Below, piece after piece: positions 21,705 to 33,008 of a stretch of DNA of 64,000 nucleotides; position 1 is the stretch's first letter, and every line of letters starts with the position of its first letter. The stretch spans positions 1,984,001 through 2,048,000 of the forward strand of contig JBAIAA010000603.1 of NCBI GenBank assembly GCA_037893245.1, written 5' to 3'. Origin of the DNA: Crossaster papposus (Eukaryota; Echinodermata; Asteroidea; Velatida; Solasteridae). Under the pieces are notes generated by a model. That model saw only the letters and a program-made list of their open reading frames with translations. It searched no databases and had not been told where the DNA came from. The position numbers and the translations under genes are program-made.

Positions 21705-21986
21705 ATCTGTGTGGCGACAGGAATAAGCTGGATTCTCATCTTCATCTTGGGGTATGTTGATGTGGATGGATTCTCCTATCTCTTCAGTGTCTTGATCAGT
21801 GTGCAAGGACCTCTTCTCTTTTTTGCCTTCACGGAGCGAGTTCGCAAATCAGAATCTCCGGGCTCTGGACGTGCGAGTCCAAGGCTGCGACATCGGAAGG
21901 GGCTGGTGCTAGCTCTCCTGCAATGTCTACAACTCGAACTAGCTTGCCGGTTGAAAGCCAGTAAAAAGATTGCCTACGCACACTAA
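21705..21986 (+). CDS. Somatomedin-B GPCR, last exon (TM6-TM7)
   Basis: Acceptor AACTTAG at 21704, phase 0, matching the previous donor. It codes for ICVATGISWILIFILGYV (TM6) and FSVLISVQGPLLFFAF (TM7), then a basic, Ser-rich cytoplasmic tail ending at TAA 21984-21986. The aromatic-rich TM7 followed by a short charged tail fits Methuselah-like receptors. Confidence 0.72.
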   Translation: MCVATGISWILIFILGYVDVDGFSYLFSVLISVQGPLLFFAFTERVRKSESPGSGRASPRLRHRKGLVLALLQCLQLELACRLKASKKIAYAH

Positions 21987-22055
21987 ATCATAATTTGTGC
22001 ACTGACAATCTCGTGCTTCGGAAAGCATTGTGGGTTCTAACTGGAATGTTGCCAA

Positions 22056-22061
22056 AATAAA
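22056..22061 (+). terminator. Polyadenylation signal of the GPCR gene
   Basis: AATAAA lies 70 bases after the receptor stop codon, with another ataataaa a few dozen bases on. It closes the nested transcription unit. Confidence 0.5.
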
Positions 22062-22319
22062 ATAGTGCCCTCTATTAACACATATAGAGTGAAAATAAGA
22101 AAAATAATAAACCAGTGCCATTGATGTGTTACAGTGGCCTTAAGAAACCATCAATTCGTTAAATATAATTGAATTTAAGGGCGATATGCAACGTAAGGGT
22201 TATGTAAGAATTATGTTGGTATGCCAGCTGGATCCGTCGGATGACGCAATCGATTTTGCCATTTCGTTTACTGAGTAACCCCACAGAAAAAATGCTCAAA
22301 TCGCATTGATCTCAATAGG

Positions 22320-22790
22320 GTATAATAATAATAATAATAACAGGCATTTATACTGCGCTTTTCCAAAACATGATCAAAGCGCATAACAAAAGAAAGGATA
22401 AATTAAAACAAACTAGAACAAAACTTAAATCTACTATTTAGGAAAAAGATAAGTTTTAAGTTTACTCTTAAATGTAACAACACAAGTAGAGTCACGGACA
22501 CTAAGTTCAGCAGCAGAGTGTGAGAAGGCGTGTTTGCCATAAGATAAACTTGAGTTGTGAGTGTTAAGCCGAGTTCTATCGGAAGAAGAACGGAGTCCTT
22601 GACAATTGCTTTGGTGAAGATGAAACATATCAGAGAGATAAGGTGGAGCAATGTCCTTCAAACATTTAAAAACATATAGAAGAGTTTTGAACTGGATGCG
22701 TTTCTCCATGGGTATGTCAATTTTGAGCCGTAAACTCCATTTTTGAATCATAAGAGCCCTATTTTCACGAGAGTAATTCATTTTTTAAAA
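22320..22790 (-). pseudogene. 5'-truncated CR1/L2 LINE, RT C-terminus
   Basis: The minus-strand frame reads RIQFKTLLYVFKCL, IAPPYLSDMF, GLRSSSDRTRL and FKSKLKTYLF, the typical C-terminal end of CR1/L2 reverse transcriptases. The 3' end carries a (taa)n microsatellite (22322-22340) and a gcgcttttcc motif. No catalytic core is present. Confidence 0.8.
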
Positions 22791-23842
22791 ACGACAGTTG
22801 TAAAAAGGAACATTTTCTGTGTGTCGATAAGCAAATGCGTGGTAGCTTTTTATATAATTTCTGTTGAAATATATTGATATTTATTTATCATTAACTCAAT
22901 ATGTTGTACATTTGAGAAAAACTAATTTTTTTTTTGCCTATTTATCATAGGTTCCTTTTAAAATAATCCCCAAATCACGCGAGAAATAAATTAGAAATTG
23001 TCAGCAATGCATATTTATCTGAACGTGAAAATTTCTTCACAATATTGCGTTAATATAATTTCAATTTAATCTTATTTCAGAAAAAAAGTCCCCAAATTCA
23101 AAACACAAAATCTGACAGCAATAAAGCAAACCTTAATTTGTACATTTGTACACCTGCGTGTAATAATAGCTTCAATAACATTCCATGTACAGCTGTACAA
23201 ATGGATTCTTTTAGCAAAATACGCATACATTCTTATAGCATGCATCGATTTCAGTAATTCTTTTTTATCCTTCAAATTAGCAGTAGAACATGCTCGTTTA
23301 TGTGTACAATTTAATTGCATTTTAGAGGAAAAAAAGCATGAACCCAAACTCCCTCGTGTAATTTACTAGGAACCGTACACATCCTGGTAAATTTTATGGA
23401 GCTGCTAAGCACAAAAAGTAAATACTCATCTGATATTCAGCAAAATAGTTGTCGGATCTCTTCCCAAAATAATTTTAAAACGTAAAAAAAATAGGTGGAC
23501 GTGTATTACAGTTAAAAAACAAGCTTGCGGTGGACTTTCAGCTAATTTGAAATTTCAGCTGCAATATTCAAGGTTTATTCACATTGACTATGATGAGCGT
23601 TCCATTTACAAATTCCCACACATGGTCTTGGAATTATACATTAGTTTTCATCATTTTTGTGGCATAAAACTGGCTACGAAAAGACAAATCGTATTTATGG
23701 CAATCCAAAGACACATCATAATGTACAACGAGTTTCAAACCGTTCTCAAGAAACTTGAAACACATTGCAGGTTTCTTGAAATGGATTGTACGACACGTCG
23801 CGAGTTGAAATTATTCAGTTTATGAATTGAGACAATACCTAC
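22791..23842. other. AT-rich intronic sequence
   Basis: This part of the ABCA intron lies just upstream of the donor side of the 23843-24117 exon. Short open frames are present on both strands, but none matches a known family. Confidence 0.4.
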
Positions 23843-24117
23843 CCTGACTTGCAATCCCACCACTGGCGTGTGCGTGTGCTCTCGATGATCAGCACCAGCA
23901 GGAACGCAAAAGTACCCTCGATGGCCAGGGCGACAAACTTCCAGCCCAGCATGTCGAAGCCAAAGGGATTGCGGTACGCATCTATACCAAAGTTGGCGTA
24001 GATGTCGGCCTCGACTTGGTTGTAAAGGAGGTTGATGAGACCCGAGGCCAGACAGAAAGGAGAAAAGATCAGGAAGACGTGGTTGAGGTAGTAGAAGGCG
24101 TCATTCTCCCCGACACC
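23843..24117 (-). CDS. ABCA-type transporter, membrane exon (last helices)
   Basis: This 275-nt minus-strand exon has acceptor TTTGCAG and donor AGG|GTAGGT, phase 0 in and phase 2 out. It codes for YYLNHVFLIFSPFCLASGLI, a tract of about 20 residues, NPFGFDMLGWKFVALAIEG and TFAFLLVLIIES. The order HVFLIFxxFCLxxGLI...NPFxxDxxGxxxxALxxEG matches the last two helices of the second membrane domain in ABCA transporters. Its donor phase fits the linker exon at 3233-3341, and its acceptor fits the exon at 24869-25007. Confidence 0.9.
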
Positions 24118-24868
24118 CTGCAAATCCAAAAAGAAATATTAAAAAAGGGTACGCGGTAAAGCGCAGACCGCCACCTCAACTGTAAAAACTCCTAATGTTA
24201 AATAATCCTTCATAGTGATCTGAAGACTTGTAGTCGAGTTTCTGCAAGTCCTTTCACAAGTCCATTCATAATTTCAGTTGAACAATTAACTGGTTGAACA
24301 ATGACAAAGAAATGTTTTTGTTATTAAACAGTTCATTTGAATAGCTAGTGACTTGCAGATATCAAATTCTTAAGAAATATCGTACTTTTTTCAAAGTAAA
24401 TAATTATTTTAGGCATCCAGCAAACAAAGAACAATTGCTCAACGCCGGTTTAAAACAAATTTGTCTTGTTTTTTTCTCGGCATTCATGATTGTAAAACTT
24501 CGGACAGGTCAGTTAAACAATATTTACTATAAACTGCAACCCTTCAAATCAACACATTCCCGATAATTCAAGCCATAACAAATGGCGCACCTACCTTTAA
24601 GCACCCATCTATAAATGTTTAGCACTTGTGCTGCTTTAAAAACCAAAACAATGCACAAATGACAAATGGTCTACTCTATAGGCAATCGGAGACCAAAATA
24701 TTGCCTGCTTTCTGTAGAGTCGGCAGAATTCTGTAGTTGCTAAGGACTGACCAGTCTGTATACTCTCTGACCCATATTTGGCACCCGCTTGGTCATTTTA
24801 TGCAGTGAAATGGTTTAGATTGTCCTGACATGTATAGGAACAGAAATAATTGGACACGATGCACTTAC
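24118..24868. other. Intron with a dispersed repeat copy
   Basis: At about 24480-24570 the sequence ggtcagttaaacaatattta matches, in inverse orientation, a segment near 50935-51000. This is a dispersed repeat family of unknown type. No exon lies here. Confidence 0.5.
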
Positions 24869-25007
24869 TATAGGCAACTCCTGCAGGAAGTTGGGTATGA
24901 TTGTGAGAATAGCAATCAGGAATATCAGGCAGAAGTAGATGATGAAAGCCGTGCCTGATGACTTGAACAATGGCACCAAGATGTACATTTGGCAGACCGT
25001 GGCAAAA
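24869..25007 (-). CDS. ABCA-type transporter, membrane exon
   Basis: This 139-nt minus-strand exon has acceptor GGCTAG and donor ATA|GTAAGT. It codes for FATVCQMYILVPLFKSSGTA, FIIYFCLIFLIAIL and FLQELPI. A helix pair with an FKxSGTAFI-type loop matches the middle of the ABCA second membrane domain. It enters with one base (phase 2) and leaves in phase 0. The preceding exon was not found, so the first helices of this membrane domain are unaccounted for. Confidence 0.82.
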
Positions 25008-25495
25008 CTAGCCAAAGGAAAAAAGATACAGATTAGGCAGACTGGGGGGGGGGGGGGGGGGTGTCAAATTCTAACGTGCGGTATCACAATGTTGTACCGA
25101 TGTACAACACCGTGCCAAACGGGTTCGCCGTTGTGTTTGCCTTTCGAATTCTATAAAGACTAGCTGTGCAGTCATTTTGATTGAGCCCAACCATTCCTGA
25201 GTTTGACCCCGTGCATATTAAATATTCATGAGTCACAAGTTTTCCATTCATAGAAGTCTGGAGACCAACGTACCTCACTGTACCGTGTTGTACTGCCCGG
25301 TACCTTGAGGTACCTTGCGTCAACCTTGTGATACTACACATTAAAATTCAATCTCCTACCTTATTTTAAAGTAAAAGTAGAGAGCTTTGACAGTTCTGAA
25401 TGTGAGCTCCATTCACAAATGATGAAAGCAGAATACTGCATAGGACTGACATTTGAACGCTCATGCGAAGCCGCAGCAGGTTTAAGCCAACCATT
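25008..25495. other. Intron with poly-G tract and short GGTACC-rich repeat
   Basis: A run of 18 G residues sits at about 25045-25062. At 25265-25320 GTACC/GGTAC motifs recur (cctcactgtaccgtg, ggtaccttgaggtacc). No exon was recognised. Confidence 0.5.
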
Positions 25496-25690
25496 TTAAC
25501 CATTTCGCTTCGGATGACGTGTAGTACATGCGAAGGTTTGTGGTATTCGGAAACAAGCAACAAGCGAGGCCAGAAATGTGTGCTTTCCACAGATGCCGGC
25601 CTGAACCCTTTTCGGATCAAGGTTCGTCGAAAAACAATCCGCAGCTGGACACGGTCAATGTCAAAATAATCCCGGCGAGAACTAGTTGAT
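25496..25690. repeat. TTAA-type MITE copy (family shared with 48.5-52.6 kb)
   Basis: Starts ttaaccatttcgcttcgg and ends cccggcgagaactagttga. It contains the family's internal blocks (gaggccagaaatgtgtg, gatgccggcctgaaccc, gatcaaggttcg). The same blocks occur at 49635-49810 and 50642-50842, and related ends occur at 51457 and 52408. Confidence 0.6.
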
Positions 25691-25928
25691 AACAAATTGC
25701 CCAAAAAGCCAATCATAAAACCACGAATTGGAAAATACATTTAAAGTCTGGTCCTGGATTAGTATTTTGTGTGCTACAGAACCACAAGGTGGGAGTCTGT
25801 GACATAATGATAAGCGGCCACTGTAATTTACTGTATTCATAAACATTCTAAAATGAGATTTGCAATTCATGGTAGACAATATGTTTTTTTTCTAACTTTA
25901 AAGACAGTATATATACACCATTTGCTTT

Positions 25929-28900
25929 ATAGTGTAGGCATATTCGTCATGAAAAAAAGGATTCGTGTATTTTTTTTGTTAAAAGCAAAAACTCACTTGA
26001 TTTTGTTAGATGATACTGTGAACATGAAACAAAAATAGGGTGTCATTTTTTCTGAGCATTCTAACGGCCTGAAATCCAAGATGGCCGCCACCATAGCAAA
26101 ACGCCCTAAATTTGACACTAAAATTAACTTAATGTGGTTTACATTTTTTTTTTAAGCACTATCACCACAAAATCTTTCGAGAAAACTATCTCGCTGTATA
26201 ATAGGATAATGCATAGAAGATTTTTAGGGAAAGGCTTGGATGTAGTGGAGCTTAATAAATGCATCGTTAGATCATGCCATAATCGCTGTGAATGAGTTTG
26301 TCTTGGAACTTGTATATAGAGGTGACTATAATAACAATAACTTTCACCTGACTACTAATTATTTTATTTAATCTAATCTTTTTATTTTGCACAATTTGAG
26401 ACAATTTATTTCAACATGGCGGCCGAAAAATGGCGTTCAAAGGCTATAGATCACCTCGACAAAACAGGCCGCTATCCCAACACCATGAAGCTTGTTGAAT
26501 TTCTTGGAAGGGCTGCCAGGGAGGCCAACGATCCTGTGTATGGGTTTGAGGAAAGAAGCAGCAGGGAATCCAAGAAGGGATCAAACTTCAACGTCCAAGC
26601 CAAGACTACATCACAGCCATCTACTCAAAGAACCCGACCGAGCAAAGAAAATGGATACCAGCATGCTCAGAAACAGTCTTGTCCCCTGTGCTTTGGAGGG
26701 CATCAGTTAGTTGAGTGTTGCCAGTTCACTATGATGAGCCTAGTCCACATGATCGTCCCGATGTAGCCCGAAAGAACAGGTTATGTTTCAATTGCCTGAC
26801 GGCTAGACGCCAATTTGCCAGAAGATGTGATCAGGGTGCATGTGGAGTTGGAGGTTGCAAAGTGAGACACTCAAAACTACTGCACGGTGTGTTCCAGTCT
26901 TCCAGTATCAACGTTCAAGCCCCGATAGAGCTACGGTCAACTGACAGCCAGAAAATAGGAGCTACCGTCTTGCATGCGGAGTGGACCAGGTTACTAACAA
27001 GGTGGATTTGCATATCGTTGCCTTAATCGTGAAGGGTGTCGGCAGAAGTGACAGCATCAAGACTCATGCGCTAATGGACCCTGGCAGTAACAATAGTTTT
27101 TGCTCCGTAGATTTGGTGAGGATGCTTGACTTACAGGGTAGTCCACAAGCCCTGTCCCTCGACACGCTGAACAATGGATCACAGGTGGAGACACTGGCGG
27201 TCGCTCTGAACATATCCGGTAACAACACGGGCAAAGTGTTCCACCTGCCACGAGTCTACGCCTTGAAGGACTTTCCTACCCTGCAAGACAGCTGTGCCAC
27301 TCACAAAGAGTTGAGCCCTCACAAGCACCTAAAGGACATCCCGTTTCCTCGTATATCTAAGGAAGGTGTCACCATGTTAAATGGCCAAGATAATTATACC
27401 CGATATATTAGTCCCTCTCAAAGTACGACATGGCAAGGAGGGGGATCCCTATGCTGTCAAAACATCACTCGGGTGGACTATTAATGGTCCGTTGGGTTAC
27501 AAGGGAACCGGTAGTGCTGTATCTAACTTTGTTCAAGGAAACCTTGAGGCTCAGGTAGAGAAGTTTTGGAAGTTAGATATCGGCCAATCCTTGGCAAGTG
27601 ACTTGCCTGCTGTGTCAGTTGACGATATGAGGGCGGTAAAAAATATAGAAAAGGTCAATAAGCATAGTCAATGGCCATTACCAGCTAGCCATTCCTTTTA
27701 AGCGCGACCCCCCTTGGACCTTGACCGAGACCTGGACCTTGACCGAGACGGCCTTCCGGTGGAGAGAGCCTTAGGAGTTCATTGGGACACAGATAATGAT
27801 CTGCTCGGTATCAAGATAAAATCAAAGTCCAGATGTCACACCAAAAGAGGTCTGCTTAGTGTCATCTGCTCTGTGTACGACCCCCTTGGGTTTGTGTGTC
27901 CATACATCCTTAAAGCCAAGATTCTCTTCCAGAACGAGTGCATAATTATGGGTAAGGGCTGGAATAATCCCTTGGAGGTTGACACCGAACGGCACTGAGT
28001 CGGTGCATGGTTGGAAGATCCTTCCATGATGGATAGGTCTACTATGGATAGGTGTCTTGTTCCAGACTGGTTTGGGCAGATTCGTGAGTGTAAACTCCAT
28101 CACTTATCCGATGCCTCACAAGATGCATATGGTAGCGTTTCCTACTTACGTCTTGTTAACACCCAAGAAGTTGTTAGGATGGAAAATATGCTGAAGAGAG
28201 AATTAAGACTGGAGGTACAGAAGTCAACCTTTTGGACTGACAGCATGTTGGTGCTCTAGTTCATCAACAACCAAACAAAGCGTTTCCATACCTTTGTGGC
28301 AAACATGGTAGCTGTGATCCATGACGGTTCAACAGCAAGTCAATGGAGGTACGTGCAATCCGAGCTAAATCCTGCTGACGACGCATCCAGAGGTATTGAT
28401 GCTCAGGACATGATTAACAGAGATAGGTGGAGAAAGGGTCCGAACTTCCTTTGGCAGAATAAGGCCACATGGCCGGTGAAACCGGAAGCTCCAAATATAC
28501 TTGAGACGAACATGGAGGTGAAGAAGGAAGCAGTATCCAGAGCAATTGATGCGGCTGAACAAGATGACATCATAGACAGACTGATCAATAGATTATCATC
28601 ATTCTTGGTACCGTCTCAGAAAGGCTGTGGCATGGCTCCTTCGGTTCAAGCACTCCTTGATCATAAGCCTGAGACTCTGGATGGTGATGAAGGCACAAGA
28701 AGACTGACAGTCGTCGAGCTGCGAGAAGCGGAACTAGTCTTAGTGAGACATGTCCAGAGAAAGAGCTACATGAAGAAACTCCACGACCTACAGATGGGCA
28801 AGACATCAGTACAGAGACAAAGCTCAATCCACAGCCTTGAGCCGTATCTTAATGAGAGGGGTACACTCAGGCTTGTAGGTAGGATTCGACTTGCACCATT

Positions 28901-30460
28901 TGAGGAGAATAGCAAGTACCCAGCGACACTACCTCTAGATCACCACCTATCAAGCTTAGTTGTTCGACATGCACATGAGTCCTTGTCTGGTTATTCTGGC
29001 AAAGAGCATGTTCTCTTCTTGATAAAAGGCTGCGAAGATCACCTGGAGAGCGGCGCATGGCTAATCTTCCCGCATGCTGCAGAGTAGTTACCCCCAGTGA
29101 ACCACCATTTACATATGTTGGAGTGGACTGTTTCGGGCCGTGCTACGTCAAACAAGGCCATAACAGAGTAAAACGATACGGACGTTTATTCACATGCATG
29201 TCCATAAGAGCTATCCACTTAGAGATGCTACAGTCGCTGGAAGCAGATTCCCTCCTGAATGCTTTCATCAGGTTCACTGCAAGGCGAGGGACACCAAAAA
29301 GGGTTCACTCTGACAACGGTACAAACTTCGTCGGTGGGGAAAAGGAGCTCAGAGCAGCGATCAAACATCTTCCGGAAAATAAGCAGACACAAGGCTTTCT
29401 CCTGAGCACGGAGATGTAGTGGGAGTTCAACCCACCAGCGGCGTCCTACATTGGCGGGGTTTGGGAGCGCCAGATACGCACAGTCCGCAAGGTTTTCTAC
29501 TCACTTATACATGACCAAGTTTGGGATGACGAAAAACTACTCACTCTGTTCTGCGAGGTCGAGTCTATTGTCAACGACAGACCAGTCACAGCCGTTTCTG
29601 ATGATCCAAAGGACTTAGAGGCTCTTACACCAAATCATATCATGAAGCTGAGAGCTAGTCACCCAGTCCCACTCCATAGTATGAAGGCAACTGACAAGTA
29701 TGGCAAACGTTGGAAGCATGTCCAGTACTTGGCCTGTCAGTTCTGGGAACGTTGGATCAGGGAGTATCTTCCTACACTGCAGCGTCGACAACGATGGATC
29801 CATCCTCGGAGAAATTTCCGGACGGGGGATATAGTGCTGGTGCGGGATGACAACCTGAACTGAAACCAGTGGTCGCTTGAAAGGGTGATCAAGACTTTTC
29901 CCGGAGATGGGCTTGTCTGCTCTGTCGAATTGAAGACAGCTGCTGGTAGCCTTGTGAGGCATATCACTTAGCTGTGCCTCCTGGAAGGCGTCCTAGAGTA
30001 GTTGTCTCCAAGTCCTATGACTTGAACCTCCACGTTTCTTATTTCATTGTAAATTAGAATGCGTTCACGTGTTCACGATAGTTTTGGTAAATGTAAGTTT
30101 AATCCTACATTTAAGGGGCCTGGATGTAACGCAGGTCCTTCCTGCTATCTAAATTTGTGCGTACCCTTTTATGAAGATCGTACATATAACATAAATTTGA
30201 TGATTCGATTAGATTCCTGGACTCAGAAAACATATTTAGACACTTTATTTGTAATTGTATCACATGTATTCGCAAAGATATCGCATTATTAGTGTTCGGC
30301 GGCCATTTTGGACGCCATCTTGGATTTCATACCCTTAGAATGTTCAGAAAAAATGACACCCTATTTTTTTTTAAAGCTTATGATACCTTCTTACAAAATC
30401 AAGTGAGTTTTTGCTTTTAACAAAAAAAATACACGAAATTGCAAATATGCCTACACTATG
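25929..30460. mobile_element. BEL/Pao relic flanked by inverted repeats
   Basis: Outer arms at 25929-26097 and about 30297-30460 are inverted copies (atagtgtaggcatatt, gttaaaagcaaaaactcac, gaaatccaagatggc). Between them lies a plus-strand BEL/Pao-like coding region. BEL/Pao elements normally have direct LTRs, and I could not see direct LTRs here. Either a BEL element landed inside a foldback element and lost its LTRs, or the arrangement is something else. It lies between the cysteine-rich and membrane exons of the minus-strand gene. Confidence 0.7.
26416..29960 (+). pseudogene. BEL/Pao polyprotein, multiply broken
   Basis: In order: a Gag zinc-knuckle region (CPLCFGGHQLVECCQF, RLCFNC, then C..GGCKVRHSKLLHG at 26680-26900); an aspartic protease (ALMDPGSNNSFCSVDL near 27068); an RT remnant (KTSLGWTINGPLG near 27460; LLSVICSVYDPLGFVCP near 27860); a stretch before the integrase (LNPADDASRGID near 28360); and an integrase core (YVGVDCFGPCYV, HSDNGTNFVGGEKEL at 29115-29345). 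The RT palm motif between about 27690 and 27715 is missing, replaced by a short ccttgaccgagacctgga duplication. Several stops and frameshifts show that it is inactive. Confidence 0.88.
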
Positions 30461-30645
30461 AACCAGCGACCTCCGGATTGCCAACTCTGGCAAATTTCGC
30501 AGCGGAGGTTTTGTGACGTGAATTTCGATTTTGCGTTCGCATTTGCAGAAAGTATAATGATCTGGCCTTTACACTAGACATACTTTGTGAACACCTTTAA
30601 TATATGCGCATACATTAATGCAATCTGCCTAAATGACAGCCCCAC

Positions 30646-30732
30646 CTGGTGTGCATGGCTCCGCCCTGATGCTGTCAATAGTGCAGATGTAGCCAGCCGG
30701 GCACTGGGTGCACTCCGCCGAGCTCTTGGCCC
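30646..30732 (-). CDS. Cysteine-rich GCC2/GCC3 exon
   Basis: This 87-nt minus-strand exon has acceptor TTACCAG and donor CACCAG|GTGGGG, phase 1 in and out. It codes for AKSSAECTQCPAGYICTIDS and then IRAEPCTPG. CxxCPAGYIC..PCxPG is the GCC2/GCC3 (ephrin-receptor-like) module, an extracellular disulfide-bonded repeat. This is the last cysteine-rich exon before the membrane exons. At least one exon must follow, because the next recognised exon (24869-25007) needs phase 2. Confidence 0.75.
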
Positions 30733-31070
30733 CTGGTAAAAAACCACCCCAATCAATTAACGAGCAGGTGTTAAACCCTCCGCCCGGCAACAGTGTACAA
30801 GACATCGAATAGGAAAGTTGACCAGGGTGACATTTGGAGCCTGGACCAACCAATTAATGCTCTACAGAGTATTTTGCGATCTAATCTTCGCTGTAAAAGG
30901 TGCACTGTTTTGCTCAAGGGTACATACAGTATTTACAGTAACATTTGCTTTTGCTGAAAGTTTCCGAAGCTGACCTGTTTAATACATGTATGTACATCTA
31001 CATTAAAAAAACAGATATTCAAAATACAAATTAATTAACAGACCTAGCAATTGTGTAAAAACTGAGTTAC

Positions 31071-31211
31071 CTTCCAAGCAGTAGTAGCCGATAGGGCATA
31101 CCTCTCCCACGACTGGGTCTGATCCGTCTGGGGTCAGGCTGTCAGAGCCAGAGTAACAGATGAATCCTGCCTTGCAGGGACCTGCAATCCAACCACCGCG
31201 GCAGTAACTCC
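31071..31211 (-). CDS. Cysteine-rich GCC2/GCC3 exon
   Basis: This 141-nt exon has acceptor CTTTCAG and donor GGAAG|GTAACT, phase 1 at both ends. It codes for SYCRGGWIAGPCKAGFICYS, then a Gly/Asp/Pro stretch and VCPIGYYCLEG. It joins in frame to 30646-30732. A damaged tandem copy lies just upstream at 31240-31363. Confidence 0.75.
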
Positions 31212-31239
31212 CTGAAAGATGAAACCAATAAATGTTATC

Positions 31240-31363
31240 AACTCATAGCAGCCAAAAGGGCATAGCTCTCCCCCGACTGGGTCTGATCCGTAGGGGGTCG
31301 GGGTGTCAGAGCCAGAGTAGCAGATGAATCCTGCAATCCTACCCCCTCGGCAGTAACTCCCTA
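31240..31363 (-). pseudogene. Relic duplicate of the 31071-31211 exon
   Basis: A diverged tandem copy that keeps the acceptor (CCTTAG) and the words SYCRGG, AGFICYSGSDTPTP and GSDPVGGELCP in frame. It lacks 15 bases (the GPCKA codons) and has lost the donor and the final GYYC part. It is probably not spliced into the mRNA. Confidence 0.65.
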
Positions 31364-32795
31364 AGGAATCAAACCAATAAAATATAGCAATAAATCAAGA
31401 TGGGATGCAGGATAGGATGCAGGCTCTTAAGCAGACCAAGGCGAAAAAGTAGGATCGAAAGGACTTCGCAGAACAAAATCAGGAAAAAAAAGGACTTCTG
31501 CAGGCTTTCAGGAGTTATTTACGGTGATACACATGTGCACATAAGAAGCCTCATTCAGCATATGCTGTTCTCACGACAATCATGCTCCATCCTCAACTAA
31601 GCTCTTAGAAGTACAGTTGCAATACTCCTGCACCCTTCACTGAAAGTGTAATTTACATGACAGTGTGTGACACTGGTATGAAACATATTCAATGCGATTT
31701 TATTTTACGCAGTTGTGGAACAAAAGAAGTAGGAACAAATAAGATATAGTAGGAATTCAAGAAAAAGTTGGAAAAGTAAGAGTAAGGTACCAATAATTTG
31801 TTGTTTTAAAGTTGGAATAGTAGGAATACTTGAAAGCCCGTGGGATGGAAAACCGGTGCAGAAATGCAATTAAAGAAAAGTTTAGCAGGCTGGGATTGGG
31901 ACCCCAGACTCGTCTGCAAATGCTCTAGTGAACTACAGAGGATTATGTGCTGCAAAATGGGCAAGATCTATTGATAAAGATAGGTACACCTCTTTGAAAA
32001 AAGCTAAATCTAAAAAGATAAAATTGTCAACTTTGTTTGGGTTTCGTTGGAGCAGGTCAAATATAATTTTTGTTTACCCCAGGACACATTCTGGCCCATA
32101 TCTAAAAATCAGAATTCCAGACGTCCAACTTATTTTGCTTGATTGCACCACATAATGGTCTGGATTTTTACATCACATGAATAAATACCTAGGAGAGTTG
32201 ATGGCTTCTGATTGGTGGAGACTCGATCACGTGGAGTGGATTATCAGGTAGTAATATCATGGGCTTTCAAGAAGAAGCGAATAAATGTTCCCTGAACCAG
32301 CATTGATCAAGCATCATGTAAGCCAATGATTGGACGAATGCAACAGTTCTACGGTAACAAGGACGCGTCAAATCTTGATACTGCGCGCTATAAATGTAAG
32401 CGTAGAACGTTCGTATCTATACGAGCGGCATTTTTAAAAATGCGCGTCTCGTCTGTTAACGCTAGCGCGTTGCTATGTACGATGGGCATCAGTGGTCAGC
32501 TAGTCTGGTCTCAAAGTATGGGATATAATAACAACACATATTGAAGAGACAGGGTACCATGCATAAGCTAAAACATGGCCCCTAAACATGAACACAAAAC
32601 GCTGGAAATATCGCCGAAAGAAAATTGTTCTCGATAAAAAGGTATTTATTAAAGGTAATAACAGTTCGGTTCGATCCATTGCCAGCGGTCATCCCCCAAC
32701 CCGGTCATTATCACGCAGTAATAACCGGTTCCTTGCACTGATTTATTACCTAATTAAAAAAGAGTACGTTTCAGCAAACAAGCTATAGTTTGGTT
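31364..32795. other. Intron without recognised features
   Basis: No exon with cysteine-rich pattern was found. Small open frames (for example 31928-32155) show no family resemblance. Confidence 0.4.
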
Positions 32796-32799
32796 CGAA

Positions 32800-33008
32800 T
32801 TGGCATTGGGTGCACTGCGTCGCATCCTTCAGCCCCATGACGCCATCCATGGTGTACGTGCCATTAGGGCAAGAGGTGGGCTCAATGGAGTCCTGTGGGC
32901 AGTAGGAGTAGGCACTGCAATCCTCGGGCACGCTGGTGTTGACCATGCAGAAAAAACCCTCGGGGCAGATCTCGCAGTTTGTCTCAGCCATGGAGGGCTG
33001 GTACTTGC
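32800..33008 (-). CDS. Cysteine-rich GCC2/GCC3 exon, 3' boundary unclear
   Basis: The acceptor is CTACCAG with phase 1 entry. It codes for KYQPSMAETNCEICPEGFFC, a segment CSAYSYCPQDSIEPTSCPNG and TYTMDGVMGLKDATQCTQCQ. The Cys pattern is complete. No consensus donor in phase 1 is visible after the final CTQCQ, and a possible donor (AAC|GTACTC) about 35 bases later is in phase 2. The exon end is therefore approximate. Confidence 0.68.

Noticed and set aside
31928..32155. 75-codon plus-strand frame
   Set aside because: No family, no promoter and no splice context; likely chance.
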